A stretch of DNA of 64,000 nucleotides from JBGTCD01 sp041749015 (GTDB lineage Bacteria > Bacteroidota > Bacteroidia > Cytophagales > Cyclobacteriaceae), in the NCBI GenBank assembly GCA_041749015.1, contig JBGTCD010000064.1:1-64000 (forward strand), given 5' to 3'. A program made the translations under genes and the position numbers. Shown one piece after another: positions 44,814-52,628 of this stretch. The notes under the pieces were generated by a model. The model had not been told where the DNA came from. It was given only the letters and a program-made list of their open reading frames with translations, and ran no database searches. Each line of letters begins with the position of its first letter. Position 1 is the first letter of the stretch.

Positions 44814-45070
44814 AAAAAGACGGTGCCATCATCATTGATGTTCGGAGCAAGGATGAATATGCCAGCGGCCACCTCAAGGGATCTATTAATATTCCCTTGC
44901 AGCAGCTTCAAAACAACTTATCAAAAATTAAGAAAGGGAAACCTGTGATTACCTGTTGTGCATCAGGAATGCGCAGCGCTCAGGCCAAAAACTTATTAAA
45001 ATCCCAGGGATATCAGGAGGTACATAATGGTGGTGGTTGGAGCAGCCTGAAAGCAAGGTTAAATAATTAA
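44753..45070 (+). CDS. Rhodanese-like sulfurtransferase domain protein
   Basis: 105 residues: IIIDVRSKDEYASGHLKGSINIPL, then TCCASGMRSAQAKNLL with the active Cys69 in C-x-S-G-x-R, and HNGGGWSSL. Single-domain rhodaneses carry persulfide sulfur. The second Cys (68) next to the active one is unusual but seen in some members. Last gene of the DUF2892-DUF6132-HMA cluster. Confidence 0.92.
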   Translation: MLNAIKQILGLGPKVKFAQLKKDGAIIIDVRSKDEYASGHLKGSINIPLQQLQNNLSKIKKGKPVITCCASGMRSAQAKNLLKSQGYQEVHNGGGWSSLKARLNN

Positions 45071-45098
45071 TAACCCAGGAATACTCGATAATTTGGGT

Positions 45099-45299
45099 TT
45101 ACTTCTTTTGGTCCTTACTCTCCTTTTGTGTCTTCGCTGCCGGTTTAGCCTCTTTTGAAAACCTTCTGCCTGACATGACAAAAGCCTTTCCTACCTGGCT
45201 GTTATCGAATGGCATTTCCAGCATATCTTTCACGAATTTTTCTCCGGGCGACATTTCCTTTTCGTTCTTTTCCGGATCTTTATTTTTATCAACTTCCAT
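45099..45299 (-). CDS. Small charged protein, unknown function
   Basis: 66 residues, highly charged at both ends, with a short conserved-looking centre MPFDNSQVGKAFVMSGRRF. No signal peptide. It is divergent from the OsmC gene and its ATG (45297-45299) is 55 bases from the OsmC start. I recognise no family. Confidence 0.6.
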   Translation of the reverse strand: MEVDKNKDPEKNEKEMSPGEKFVKDMLEMPFDNSQVGKAFVMSGRRFSKEAKPAAKTQKESKDQKK

Positions 45300-45354
45300 G
45301 GCAATGCAGTTTGATAATCTCTTAAATTTAGCAAAAATTTACGAGATTATCCTC

Positions 45355-45828
45355 ATGACAAAAGCCCACCACTATGAAACCCGTTTGACCTGGACAGGCA
45401 ATACCGGCACTGGCACCAGTGGCTATCGTGACTATTCCAGAGACTTTGAAGTGAGCATCCCGGGCAAACCTGACTTTTATGGCTCAGCTGATCCCGCCTT
45501 CAAAGGTGACCCTAAAAGGCACAACCCCGAGGAACTTCTGGTCATGGCCTTAAGCTCCTGCCACATGCTTTGGTACCTCCATCTCTGTGCCGACCAAGGG
45601 TTGGTGGTTTTATCCTATTCCGACGATGCATCTGGGGTCATGGCAGAAGCCTCCAATGGTAGCGGTGCGTTCAGGGAAGTAATCCTAAGACCTACAATAG
45701 AGTTACAAAAAGGAAATGACGCCAAGCTTGCAATTGCTTTGCATCAGGAGGCTCATAAAATGTGCTTTATAGCAAATTCGGTCAACTTCCCTGTGACCTG
45801 TGAACCGGTGGTGCGCTTCAAAGATTAA
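45355..45828 (+). CDS. OsmC family peroxiredoxin-like protein
   Basis: 157 residues from the ATG at 45355; a long upstream extension of the frame runs antisense through the small neighbouring gene and is rejected. The fold signatures are HNPEELLVMALSSCHMLWYLHLC with the first Cys and HKMCFIANSVNFPV with the second. OsmC proteins reduce organic hydroperoxides with two Cys. The stop overlaps the convergent ZIP gene by 4 bases. Confidence 0.92.
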   Translation: MTKAHHYETRLTWTGNTGTGTSGYRDYSRDFEVSIPGKPDFYGSADPAFKGDPKRHNPEELLVMALSSCHMLWYLHLCADQGLVVLSYSDDASGVMAEASNGSGAFREVILRPTIELQKGNDAKLAIALHQEAHKMCFIANSVNFPVTCEPVVRFKD

Positions 45829-46571
45829 AGAAACAGCTCCGCCAGCACGGCCACACCTGCCCCTAAAACACTGATGATCAGTTTTTTGAGGTTAAACTTA
45901 TGATCCAGGTTGCTCTCAAAAACAATGGTGGTAGAAATATGAAGAAAATTGCCACAAACCAGGGCAAATAAAAGGGTAAAGGCTGCCTCATCAAGCCATG
46001 CATTATGGATCAGCAACTCCCCAGCTAGTAAACCAAGAGGTGAAGCCAAGCAGAATATAATCAACAAGATCACCGGTACTCTGATGGACTTACTATCATG
46101 GAGCAGAACGGTCATCAAGGCAAAGGCTGCCGGTGTTTTATGCAGGACAATTCCGAGCAGAAGAGCTGAGGTTTCATGGTCATGAGCATGCCCGGGATGA
46201 GGGTGCACCAGGATAGTACCCTCTAAAAAAGCATGAAGGGTAAGGCCCGCCATCAGCAGGAATCCGGATCTGGGCTTGATCCCGTGCTGGTTATGGGTGT
46301 GCATGTGCCCATGCTCAATCCCTGTAGTGAGATGCTCCAGAAACTGCTGCAAGAAAAAACCGCCCAAAACAAAAGCCCCAATCAAAGTAGCATTGGCAGG
46401 CCCATGAAAAACCTCCGGCAGCAGGTGCACTACGGTGATCCCAAATAAATAGGCCCCGGCAAATACTAAGGTGAGTTTGTATTGCTGGATTTGTATCTTT
46501 CTGAACCATAAAGGGATAAGGCCTCCAAGAAATGCTGTAAAAAAAAGAATGAGAATATTGCTGACCATCAA
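45825..46571 (-). CDS. ZIP family metal transporter
   Basis: 248 residues with about eight helices. Metal-binding segments GITVVHLLPEVFHG (helix 2) and LTLHAFLEGTIL (helix 4) with the paired HKTPAAFAL, and a His-rich loop EHGHMHTHNQHG. ZIP carriers import zinc, iron or similar divalent ions. Converges with OsmC with overlapping stops. Confidence 0.9.
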   Translation of the reverse strand: MMVSNILILFFTAFLGGLIPLWFRKIQIQQYKLTLVFAGAYLFGITVVHLLPEVFHGPANATLIGAFVLGGFFLQQFLEHLTTGIEHGHMHTHNQHGIKPRSGFLLMAGLTLHAFLEGTILVHPHPGHAHDHETSALLLGIVLHKTPAAFALMTVLLHDSKSIRVPVILLIIFCLASPLGLLAGELLIHNAWLDEAAFTLLFALVCGNFLHISTTIVFESNLDHKFNLKKLIISVLGAGVAVLAELFL

Positions 46572-46637
46572 ATGATTGTTGAAACTTTACCGAGGTTAAC
46601 TTAAAATAAAATTCATTTGTCTTGATGTATTCTGGAT

Positions 46638-46769
46638 TTAGGGATTCAAGTTATAGTCACCAAAACTAGCAATAAGCTTAAAACCGGATTTGCGAAAATA
46701 CTCAAGAAATTTCATTCTACTAATAGGTTTTACACGCTCTTCATATTCAGGGTGATTTTCATCCGCTTC
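46638..46769 (-). pseudogene. 3' fragment of a SAM-dependent methyltransferase gene
   Basis: On the minus strand an open stretch of 44 residues reads FEADENHPEYEERVKPISRM then KFLEYFRKSGFKLIASFGDY and LNP before TAA at 46638-46640. The pattern xxGFKLIxxFGDYxLNP is the usual end of class I methyltransferases of the Methyltransf_25 type. A TGA lies directly upstream in the same frame, and the N-terminal SAM-binding part is missing. It lies between apbE and the ZIP gene. Confidence 0.55.
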
Positions 46770-46790
46770 AAATCAATTTTCTGAGGCCTA

Positions 46791-47816
46791 TCATTCAAAG
46801 ATTTTGATCCGGTCCTGCAAGCCTGTAGTGGTATAGGTACTTATTGCGCCCTCCGGTGTAGTGAAAATTATGAACCCTTCAAGGTCTTCCTCTTTTTCCA
46901 ATAGTTCAATGGCTTTTTCATGGCCCATCACCATAAAGGCAGTAGCATAGGCATCAGCAGTCATGCAATCTGAGGCGATCACCGTAGCGCTTAAAATTGG
47001 AAGTTGTACCGGCCATCCAGTTTTGGGGTCCAGAGTATGGGAATATTTTATCCCATTTACCTCTACATAATTGCGATAGTTGCCGGAGGTGGCCATGGCT
47101 TCATCACCCATCGTGATTGAGGCGATAGGTTTGGAATCAAGTGGGTCAGAGAATGGGTGCACGACCCCTAAAGACCATGGAGCTTTTCCCAGGACGTTTT
47201 TGCCGTAAGTGCGCAACTCTCCGCCAATATCCACTAAAATATGCTTAATCCCCTGGGCCATCAAAAAATCCCCGACTACATCCACACCCTGTCCTTTGGC
47301 AATAGCACTAAAATCAAGCTGCACACCAGGCTTCTTTTTCCGGACCTTATCCTGATCAAAATCAATCCATTCAAACCCTACCAGGGTCATGAGGGAATCT
47401 ACCTTTGCACTATCCGGAACCACTCCTTTGCCTGGTCCGAAGCCAAAGGCATTAACCAATGGCATTACGGTAGGATCAAAATACCCATTCGTATTCTTAA
47501 AAATTTCACGACTCCGTTCCAGCACAGGAAGAAAGTATGGGCCTCTGAATTGAAAACTAGTATCCCGATTAAAAATCGATATGTCGGATTCGGGCCGGTA
47601 GGTATTCAGACATTCGTTAAAGGCCTCCAGGAGAGAATCGACTTCCTTTTGAAAATTCCGCCCTTCCGAATCAAAATACTTGATATTGTAGGTAATGGGG
47701 CCCATGGTTTTGCCTGAGAAGGCCACCATTGGAATGTTTTTGGATTCCCTGTATTTCCATACCACAAAGACCATGGCTAAGAGCAGGATGGGATACCAAA
47801 TATTTTTGTTTCTCAT
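46791..47816 (-). CDS. apbE: ApbE-type FAD:protein FMN transferase
   Basis: 341 residues with an N-terminal signal anchor (MRNKNIWYPILLLAMVFVVW). Family blocks: LNTYRPESDISIFN, DFSAIAKGQGVDVVGDFL, ILVDIGGELRTYG, YSHTLDPKTGWP and DCMTADAYATAFMVMG with the Mg-binding Asp. ApbE links FMN to Thr or Ser of exported flavoproteins such as Rnf/Nqr subunits. It follows ftsY by 55 bases. Confidence 0.94.
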   Translation of the reverse strand: MRNKNIWYPILLLAMVFVVWKYRESKNIPMVAFSGKTMGPITYNIKYFDSEGRNFQKEVDSLLEAFNECLNTYRPESDISIFNRDTSFQFRGPYFLPVLERSREIFKNTNGYFDPTVMPLVNAFGFGPGKGVVPDSAKVDSLMTLVGFEWIDFDQDKVRKKKPGVQLDFSAIAKGQGVDVVGDFLMAQGIKHILVDIGGELRTYGKNVLGKAPWSLGVVHPFSDPLDSKPIASITMGDEAMATSGNYRNYVEVNGIKYSHTLDPKTGWPVQLPILSATVIASDCMTADAYATAFMVMGHEKAIELLEKEEDLEGFIIFTTPEGAISTYTTTGLQDRIKIFE

Positions 47817-47871
47817 TTGATAAAAAATTATCCAGGATAGAAAAAGTAACTCCTTGCGGCAGGCAATGTTT

Positions 47872-48828
47872 TTATTTTTTAAAAAATGAGTCGACGAATT
47901 CCATTTTATTAAAAACCTGAAGGTCGTTGATCTTTTCGCCTACACCAATATATTTTACCGGGATCTTAAATTCATCAGAAATGCCGATTACTACTCCGCC
48001 TTTGGCTGTGCCATCCAATTTGGTAATGGCCAGGGCAGTCACTTCTGTTGCCTTGGTAAATTCTGTAGCCTGGATCATTGCATTCTGCCCTGTGCTCCCG
48101 TCTAGGACCAGCAATACCTCATGTGGGGCTGATGCCATATGCTTTTGCATGACCCTTTTGATCTTAGAGAGTTCATTCATCAGGTTGACTTTGGTGTGCA
48201 GTCGGCCGGCTGTGTCAATGATCACCACATCCACACCCATTTCAATGCCTTGTTTGAGTGCGTCAAAGGCCACTGAGGCCGGGTCAGTATTCATACCATG
48301 AGCAACCACCGGCACCCCAACCCTTTCGCCCCATAACTTGAGCTGGTCGACTGCAGCAGCCCTGAAAGTATCTGCTGCTCCTAGAAGTACATTGTTACCC
48401 CGGTCCTTGAATTGGGCGGCAAGCTTGCCGATGGTGGTTGTTTTACCGACACCATTAACGCCTACCACCATAATGACGTAGGGCTTGTCACCCTCAGGTA
48501 CGGAAAAGTCGGTCAGGTCTTCGGTATTGTTCTCTCCAAGGAGGCCGGCGATTTCTTCTCTCAGAATGCGGTCAAGCTCCTCGGTATTCATGTATTTGTC
48601 TTTGGATACCCGCGCCTCAATCCGCTCAATGATTTTTACGGTAGTAGAGACGCCTACGTCGGAGGTGATGAGGATTTCCTCCAGTTCATCAAGAATTTCT
48701 GCATCTACGGTAGCCTTGCCGACCAGGGCCTTACTAAGTTTAGAGAAAAAAGAGGTTTTAGTTTTTTCCAGCCCCTGATCAAGGGATTCCTTTTTCTCCT
48801 TAGAAAAAATATTTTTAAACAGCGCCAT
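47872..48828 (-). CDS. ftsY: Signal recognition particle receptor FtsY
   Basis: 318 residues from the ATG at 48826-48828 (ALFKNIFSKEKKESL); the frame to 48858 adds ten non-conserved residues. NG domain with GVNGVGKTTTIGKLA, DTAGRLHTKVNLMNEL and TKLDGTAKGG. GTPase that docks SRP-ribosome complexes at the membrane. The long acidic A domain of E. coli is absent. Fourth in the rpmB-rpmG-DUF4295-ftsY order with pepP inserted. Confidence 0.97.
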   Translation of the reverse strand: MALFKNIFSKEKKESLDQGLEKTKTSFFSKLSKALVGKATVDAEILDELEEILITSDVGVSTTVKIIERIEARVSKDKYMNTEELDRILREEIAGLLGENNTEDLTDFSVPEGDKPYVIMVVGVNGVGKTTTIGKLAAQFKDRGNNVLLGAADTFRAAAVDQLKLWGERVGVPVVAHGMNTDPASVAFDALKQGIEMGVDVVIIDTAGRLHTKVNLMNELSKIKRVMQKHMASAPHEVLLVLDGSTGQNAMIQATEFTKATEVTALAITKLDGTAKGGVVIGISDEFKIPVKYIGVGEKINDLQVFNKMEFVDSFFKK

Positions 48829-48870
48829 GGGTGATGAAATTACGGTTGGAGCATACAACCTTGTAAATAT

Positions 48871-48891
48871 AAAAAAAGTCCCTAACGGGAC
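48871..48891 (-). terminator. Terminator or attenuator between DUF4295 gene and ftsY
   Basis: On the minus strand GTCCC, loop GTTA and GGGAC (48878-48891) are followed by TTTTTTT (48871-48877). The stem is short, so partial read-through into ftsY is likely. Confidence 0.65.
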
Positions 48892-48923
48892 CTTTAAAAT
48901 AATCTTCTGAAAGCAAAAAATGC

Positions 48924-49079
48924 TTAGTCCCTGGCTAGGGCTTCCTTCGCCATTTCCACAGGTACAATTTCTTCCCTGAAGGTATAAGCACCCGTTTTCT
49001 CAGACTTTACAGCCTTGATCACCTTGGTGAAACCTTTTACATCTTTATTCTTAAGCGCAGCAACTACTTTCTTTGCCAT
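48924..49079 (-). CDS. DUF4295 small ribosome-linked protein
   Basis: 51 residues: MAKKVVAALKNKDVKG, FTKVIKAVKSEKTGAY, TFREEIVPVEMAKEALARD. This is the DUF4295 family, confined to Bacteroidota and almost always between rpmG and ftsY. A ribosomal protein of this type, named bL38, has been described in the Flavobacterium ribosome as I recall. Its start lies 2 bases past the rpmG stop. Highly basic except for its acidic end. Confidence 0.9.
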   Translation of the reverse strand: MAKKVVAALKNKDVKGFTKVIKAVKSEKTGAYTFREEIVPVEMAKEALARD

Positions 49080-49081
49080 AG

Positions 49082-49264
49082 TTATTTAATTTCTTTGTGA
49101 ACAGTATATTTTTTCAAAACAGGATTGTACTTCTTAAGTTCAAGTCGTTCTGTAGTGTTTTTACGGTTTTTGGTAGTGATGTACCGCGAAGTCCCAGGCA
49201 AGCCTGTCCCTTTATGTTCAGTACATTCCATGATTACCTGTACCCTATTGCCTTTTTTTGCCAT
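49082..49264 (-). CDS. rpmG: 50S ribosomal protein L33
   Basis: 60 residues from the ATG at 49262-49264; the longer frame to 49294 is promoter sequence. AKKGNRVQVIMECTEHKG, SRYITTKNRKNTTERLELKK. Only one Cys remains, so the zinc-free type is likely. Own promoter overlaps the pepP 3' end. Confidence 0.97.
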   Translation of the reverse strand: MAKKGNRVQVIMECTEHKGTGLPGTSRYITTKNRKNTTERLELKKYNPVLKKYTVHKEIK

Positions 49265-49291
49265 GATTGCCCTTGTTAAAATTTCGGACTG

Positions 49292-49323
49292 CAAATATAC
49301 GAAAAGGGTTCTTTTCTGCCAAA
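49292..49323 (-). promoter_or_regulatory. rpmG promoter inside the end of pepP
   Basis: The minus strand has TTTG (49320-49323), 20 bases, then TATATTTG (49292-49299), followed by GCAGTCC, the start shared with rplU and rpmB. The leader before rpmG is about 20 bases. Confidence 0.72.
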
Positions 49324-50781
49324 TTATTCTTTGATATCCAATTCGGGGAGCACCAACTGATCCAGAGCACTGGGGAGGGCCATCATCGCCTCTATTTCTG
49401 CCACCGATCTGGGTGACATCCCGGACAGGTTCTCATGGCCATCATTGGTGATCAGAATATCATCTTCGATCCTCACGGCGATGTCCCACCATTTGGGATC
49501 GCAATCACTTCCGGCAGGAATGTAGATCCCCGGCTCTATGGTAATGACCATGTTTTCTTCAAGGTTTTTGTAATTACCCGGGTCGTGCACGTCAAGGCCG
49601 ATGTGATGGGCCATACCATGAGGAAAATACAAATGGCGATCATTCGGCTTTTTGGTAATCCCAAGGTCTGCCAAACCTTGATTGATAATGGTCCGGGATA
49701 TCCTGTCCAGTTCGGTAAAGGGCACCCCTGGTTTTGAGGCATCCATAGCAGCCTGTTGAGATTTGAGGACCAGCTCATAAATAATCTTTTGCTCCGGTGA
49801 GAATTTCCCATCTACAGGAATGGTTCTCGTTACGTCTGCAGTATATCCGTGATATTGTGCCCCCAGGTCCATCAAAACCATTTCTTCAGAACCAATGGTT
49901 TTATAGTTATCAATATAGTGAAGCACACAGCCATTATGGCCTGCCCCAACAATAGACGGATATCCCAAATCCTCAGCATCATACATTTTATACACCATCT
50001 CATGAATCGCCTGAATGGTGCGCTCTGACATCCCGGGCTTCATGGCCTTCATCACCTCATTCTGGCCCATAGCTGAAATGGCTACTGCCTTTCTCAGCAT
50101 ATATATTTCATCCGGAGTCTTGATCTCCCGGAGATCTGCCATGATCTTAACCAATGTTTTGGAATCGAGATTGGGTCTTTTAGGCTCCATCTCGAGGGAT
50201 GAGGCTGCCTCCGGGTGGCCTGCTTTGGATTTAAATGCCTGGATCAGGCTAAAAAGATCACCGGGCTTTTTAGTATTTCTCACATCATTTTGAAAATCAA
50301 AAAACAAGACCTTATCAAATTTTGAAAAATCAATCGGGAAGCCTGAAAAATCTGTATTTTCATAAATGGCTTCAAAGCCCAGTAATTGGCCCACGCCTTG
50401 GGGTCCCAGTCTTTTACCCATCCACATCTCTGTTCTGGGGTCCCGGGGCTGTACAAAAATAGCTTCATTATAACTGATGCCCTTAGCATCCTGCTGTTCC
50501 TTTTTAAAAATTAGCAGCAGGGCATTGGGCTCCCTGTATCCGGTGAGGTAGAAAAAATTAGGATCCTGGTGATAGAGATAGTCCACATCATTAGATCGAT
50601 TTCGCACCGGGTTAGCGAAGAAAACAGCCACACTATTGTCTGGCATTTTCTTTCTTACAGCCTCCCTGCGCTCCTGGTGAAATTCCGGACCCAGATGAAA
50701 AGGTTGCTGTGAAAAACAAAATCCTAACCCCATGGTAAGGATCAGGATTTTGGTGATTATGATATTTTTGAGAAGCCCCAC
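49324..50781 (-). CDS. pepP: Exported aminopeptidase P family protein
   Basis: 485 residues with a signal peptide ending GFCFS. An N-terminal creatinase-like domain is followed by the pita-bread fold: dinuclear metal ligands in LMDLGAQYHGYTADVTRT, HGMAHHIGLDVHD, TIEPGIYIPAG and VRIEDDILIT. It removes the first residue before proline, here probably in the periplasm. It lies between rpmB (9 bases upstream) and rpmG, an unusual break in a ribosomal gene run. Confidence 0.94.
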   Translation of the reverse strand: MGLLKNIIITKILILTMGLGFCFSQQPFHLGPEFHQERREAVRKKMPDNSVAVFFANPVRNRSNDVDYLYHQDPNFFYLTGYREPNALLLIFKKEQQDAKGISYNEAIFVQPRDPRTEMWMGKRLGPQGVGQLLGFEAIYENTDFSGFPIDFSKFDKVLFFDFQNDVRNTKKPGDLFSLIQAFKSKAGHPEAASSLEMEPKRPNLDSKTLVKIMADLREIKTPDEIYMLRKAVAISAMGQNEVMKAMKPGMSERTIQAIHEMVYKMYDAEDLGYPSIVGAGHNGCVLHYIDNYKTIGSEEMVLMDLGAQYHGYTADVTRTIPVDGKFSPEQKIIYELVLKSQQAAMDASKPGVPFTELDRISRTIINQGLADLGITKKPNDRHLYFPHGMAHHIGLDVHDPGNYKNLEENMVITIEPGIYIPAGSDCDPKWWDIAVRIEDDILITNDGHENLSGMSPRSVAEIEAMMALPSALDQLVLPELDIKE

Positions 50782-50790
50782 TGTGCTTGA

Positions 50791-51030
50791 TCAGATGGCA
50801 AGATGCCCATTGGCACGGGCTTTTTTCAACACTGATGAAATACCATTCTTGTTGATGGTTCTCAAAGCAGTTGAAGATACCTTAAGTGTGATCCAACGAT
50901 CTTCCTCAGGGATATAAAAACGCTTCTTATGAAGGTTAGGTAAAAACTTTCTTTTAGTCTTATTATTTGAATGAGAAACGTTGTTTCCTACTCTTGGCCT
51001 TTTCCCGGTTATTTGACAAACTCTTGACAT
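50791..51030 (-). CDS. rpmB: 50S ribosomal protein L28
   Basis: 79 residues from the ATG at 51028-51030: MSRVCQITGKRPRVGNNVSHSNNKTKRKFLPNL. The longer frame to 51081 is leader sequence that contains the shared promoter start. First gene of the rpmB-pepP-rpmG-DUF4295-ftsY run. Confidence 0.98.
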   Translation of the reverse strand: MSRVCQITGKRPRVGNNVSHSNNKTKRKFLPNLHKKRFYIPEEDRWITLKVSSTALRTINKNGISSVLKKARANGHLAI

Positions 51031-51078
51031 GATTACCTTTCTTTTTCCTTTATTAGCTCCTCCTGAAAAACAGGACTG

Positions 51079-51111
51079 CAAATATCGGTATTTTAATGCT
51101 AAAATTCCAAA
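51079..51111 (-). promoter_or_regulatory. rpmB promoter with shared ribosomal-gene start
   Basis: The minus strand has TTTG (51108-51111), 21 bases, then GATATTTG (51079-51086) and GCAGTCCTGTTTT, identical over 13 bases to the rplU start. Leader about 45 bases. Confidence 0.65.
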
Positions 51112-51187
51112 CCCGGCTTAAAATTTAAATTTAATTTATGCCTAATTAAAAGCGTTGGTTTTTTGCCAGGTGCCCGATCTTCTACGA

Positions 51188-51838
51188 TTACCTGACACTA
51201 TTTTTTAATCGATCCCAGGTCCACCCTTTGAAATCCTCCATGATCAAATGGGCATGACCTACCTCCTCATTGGTATGGGTGGTGGTGATGGCCGCTACCT
51301 TTGATCCGGCATCCAGCCCTGATCGGATCCCCGAGAGACTGTCTTCAAAAATCAGACAGGCACCGGGTTCTTGGCCCAATAGCCGGGTAGTGGTCAGATA
51401 AACTTCTGGGTCTGGTTTGCCCTTTTTCACATAGGAATCGTCCACAATAATAGAGAAGAGGCCCTCTGCTCCAATGCCCTTAAGCGTAAAATCGACGTTT
51501 ACCCTGGGTGCTGAAGTGGCAATAGCCATCGGAATTTTTTCTGATTGGAGGTGATTCAAAAAATCAATTAATCCTGGAACCGGCTTGATATCCTCAGCAT
51601 AGAGCTTACGGTACAGGGCCTCTTTTTCATGGGCATACTGCTGAATTTTATCTTCGGGAAGTGCCCCAAACAAATTGGTTAGCCAATCTCTATTAGTCCG
51701 CCCATATATATTTTTCCTCAGTTCTTCCTCAGAAAGACTATAACCATGGGTGGCACAAAATTCCTGTAATGCTTTCTTATGGTAGGCATTATTATCTGCC
51801 ATTACCCCGTCCATATCAAAAATTACAGCCTTGATCAT
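51188..51838 (-). CDS. HAD family phosphatase, beta-phosphoglucomutase-like
   Basis: 216 residues: VIFDMDGVMADN with nucleophile Asp8 and acid Asp10, ATSAPR (motif II), KKGKPDPEVY (motif III Lys) and FEDSLSGIRSGLDAG (motif IV). The helical cap after the first motif is of the phosphoglycolate/beta-phosphoglucomutase type. Substrate is not clear. Divergent from the phosphatase lipoprotein at 51934. Confidence 0.9.
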   Translation of the reverse strand: MIKAVIFDMDGVMADNNAYHKKALQEFCATHGYSLSEEELRKNIYGRTNRDWLTNLFGALPEDKIQQYAHEKEALYRKLYAEDIKPVPGLIDFLNHLQSEKIPMAIATSAPRVNVDFTLKGIGAEGLFSIIVDDSYVKKGKPDPEVYLTTTRLLGQEPGACLIFEDSLSGIRSGLDAGSKVAAITTTHTNEEVGHAHLIMEDFKGWTWDRLKNSVR

Positions 51839-51933
51839 TATCCAGTATTTAATGTGTTGGGCAAAGATAGAAATACCGCTTCAGACCAGCCCTTTTATCT
51901 AAATTTCTTTTACTATATTGAACCTTAAAAATA

Positions 51934-52443
51934 ATGAAAAGGCTTGCTACATATTTACTGGTTTGTTTAGTTCTGGGCTGCGAATCCCCCACCCAGGAAT
52001 CCTTAACCACTGTGATCCTGGTGCGCCATGCAGAAAAAGACAGTGACACGGATCAGGCTGGATTGACCCAAAAAGGGTTGGCCCGTGCCAAATTATTGGC
52101 CCAAATGCTCCAGGATATCGAATTAGACGCTATTTATTCCACGCCTTTTCGGCGTACTGAGATGACCGCAGAACCAGTTTCAGAACTTCAGAATATCCCC
52201 GTTAAATTATATGAAGCCCACGATCCAAATTTTTTCAAAAAAGTCTATGACCAACATAAAGGCGGTAACATTCTCATTGTGGGCCATTCAAACACGATTC
52301 CGGTTTTAGCCAATCGATTTGCCGGGCAGCAAGAATTAGAAAATTTATCCGATGAAAATTACGAAACCTATTTTGTGGTGACATTCACCTCTCCAGGAAA
52401 AGGAAAAGTAACTAAAATGCGATACGGATTAGATGCTTTCTGA
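51934..52443 (+). CDS. Lipoprotein histidine phosphatase (SixA/PhoE-like)
   Basis: 169 residues: signal ending LVLGC (Cys16), then VILVRHAEKDSD with catalytic His32, TPFRRTEMTAEP, and ILIVGHSNTIPVLAN with the second His. Branch 1 histidine phosphatase fold. The lipoprotein anchor suggests envelope phosphate release. Substrate unknown. Confidence 0.9.
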   Translation: MKRLATYLLVCLVLGCESPTQESLTTVILVRHAEKDSDTDQAGLTQKGLARAKLLAQMLQDIELDAIYSTPFRRTEMTAEPVSELQNIPVKLYEAHDPNFFKKVYDQHKGGNILIVGHSNTIPVLANRFAGQQELENLSDENYETYFVVTFTSPGKGKVTKMRYGLDAF

Positions 52444-52591
52444 TTTTATTCTAAAATTATTTCTCCTTAGCCATTCTGCTAAAAATGAGTTTAAACAATC
52501 TATTGCTGGTTTTCAGCCCCTGGGGGCCAAAAAAGGCGATTTATACCCTTCGCCCTTACTGTAAAAGTTTCTAAATGAAGGCGATTTTGAC

Positions 52592-52599
52592 TAATTTTG
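52592..52599 (+). promoter_or_regulatory. -7 element of rocD
   Basis: TAATTTTG, an exact consensus fit, lies 29 bases before the rocD ATG. A TTTC about 20 bases upstream is a weak -33 partner. Confidence 0.6.
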
Positions 52600-52628
52600 C
52601 TCCATAGCAGACTTAAAAAAATAAGGAC

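Noticed and set aside
45175..45354. N-terminal extension of the OsmC frame
   Set aside because: It runs antisense through the small minus-strand gene and adds no OsmC residues; the ATG at 45355 gives a normal length.
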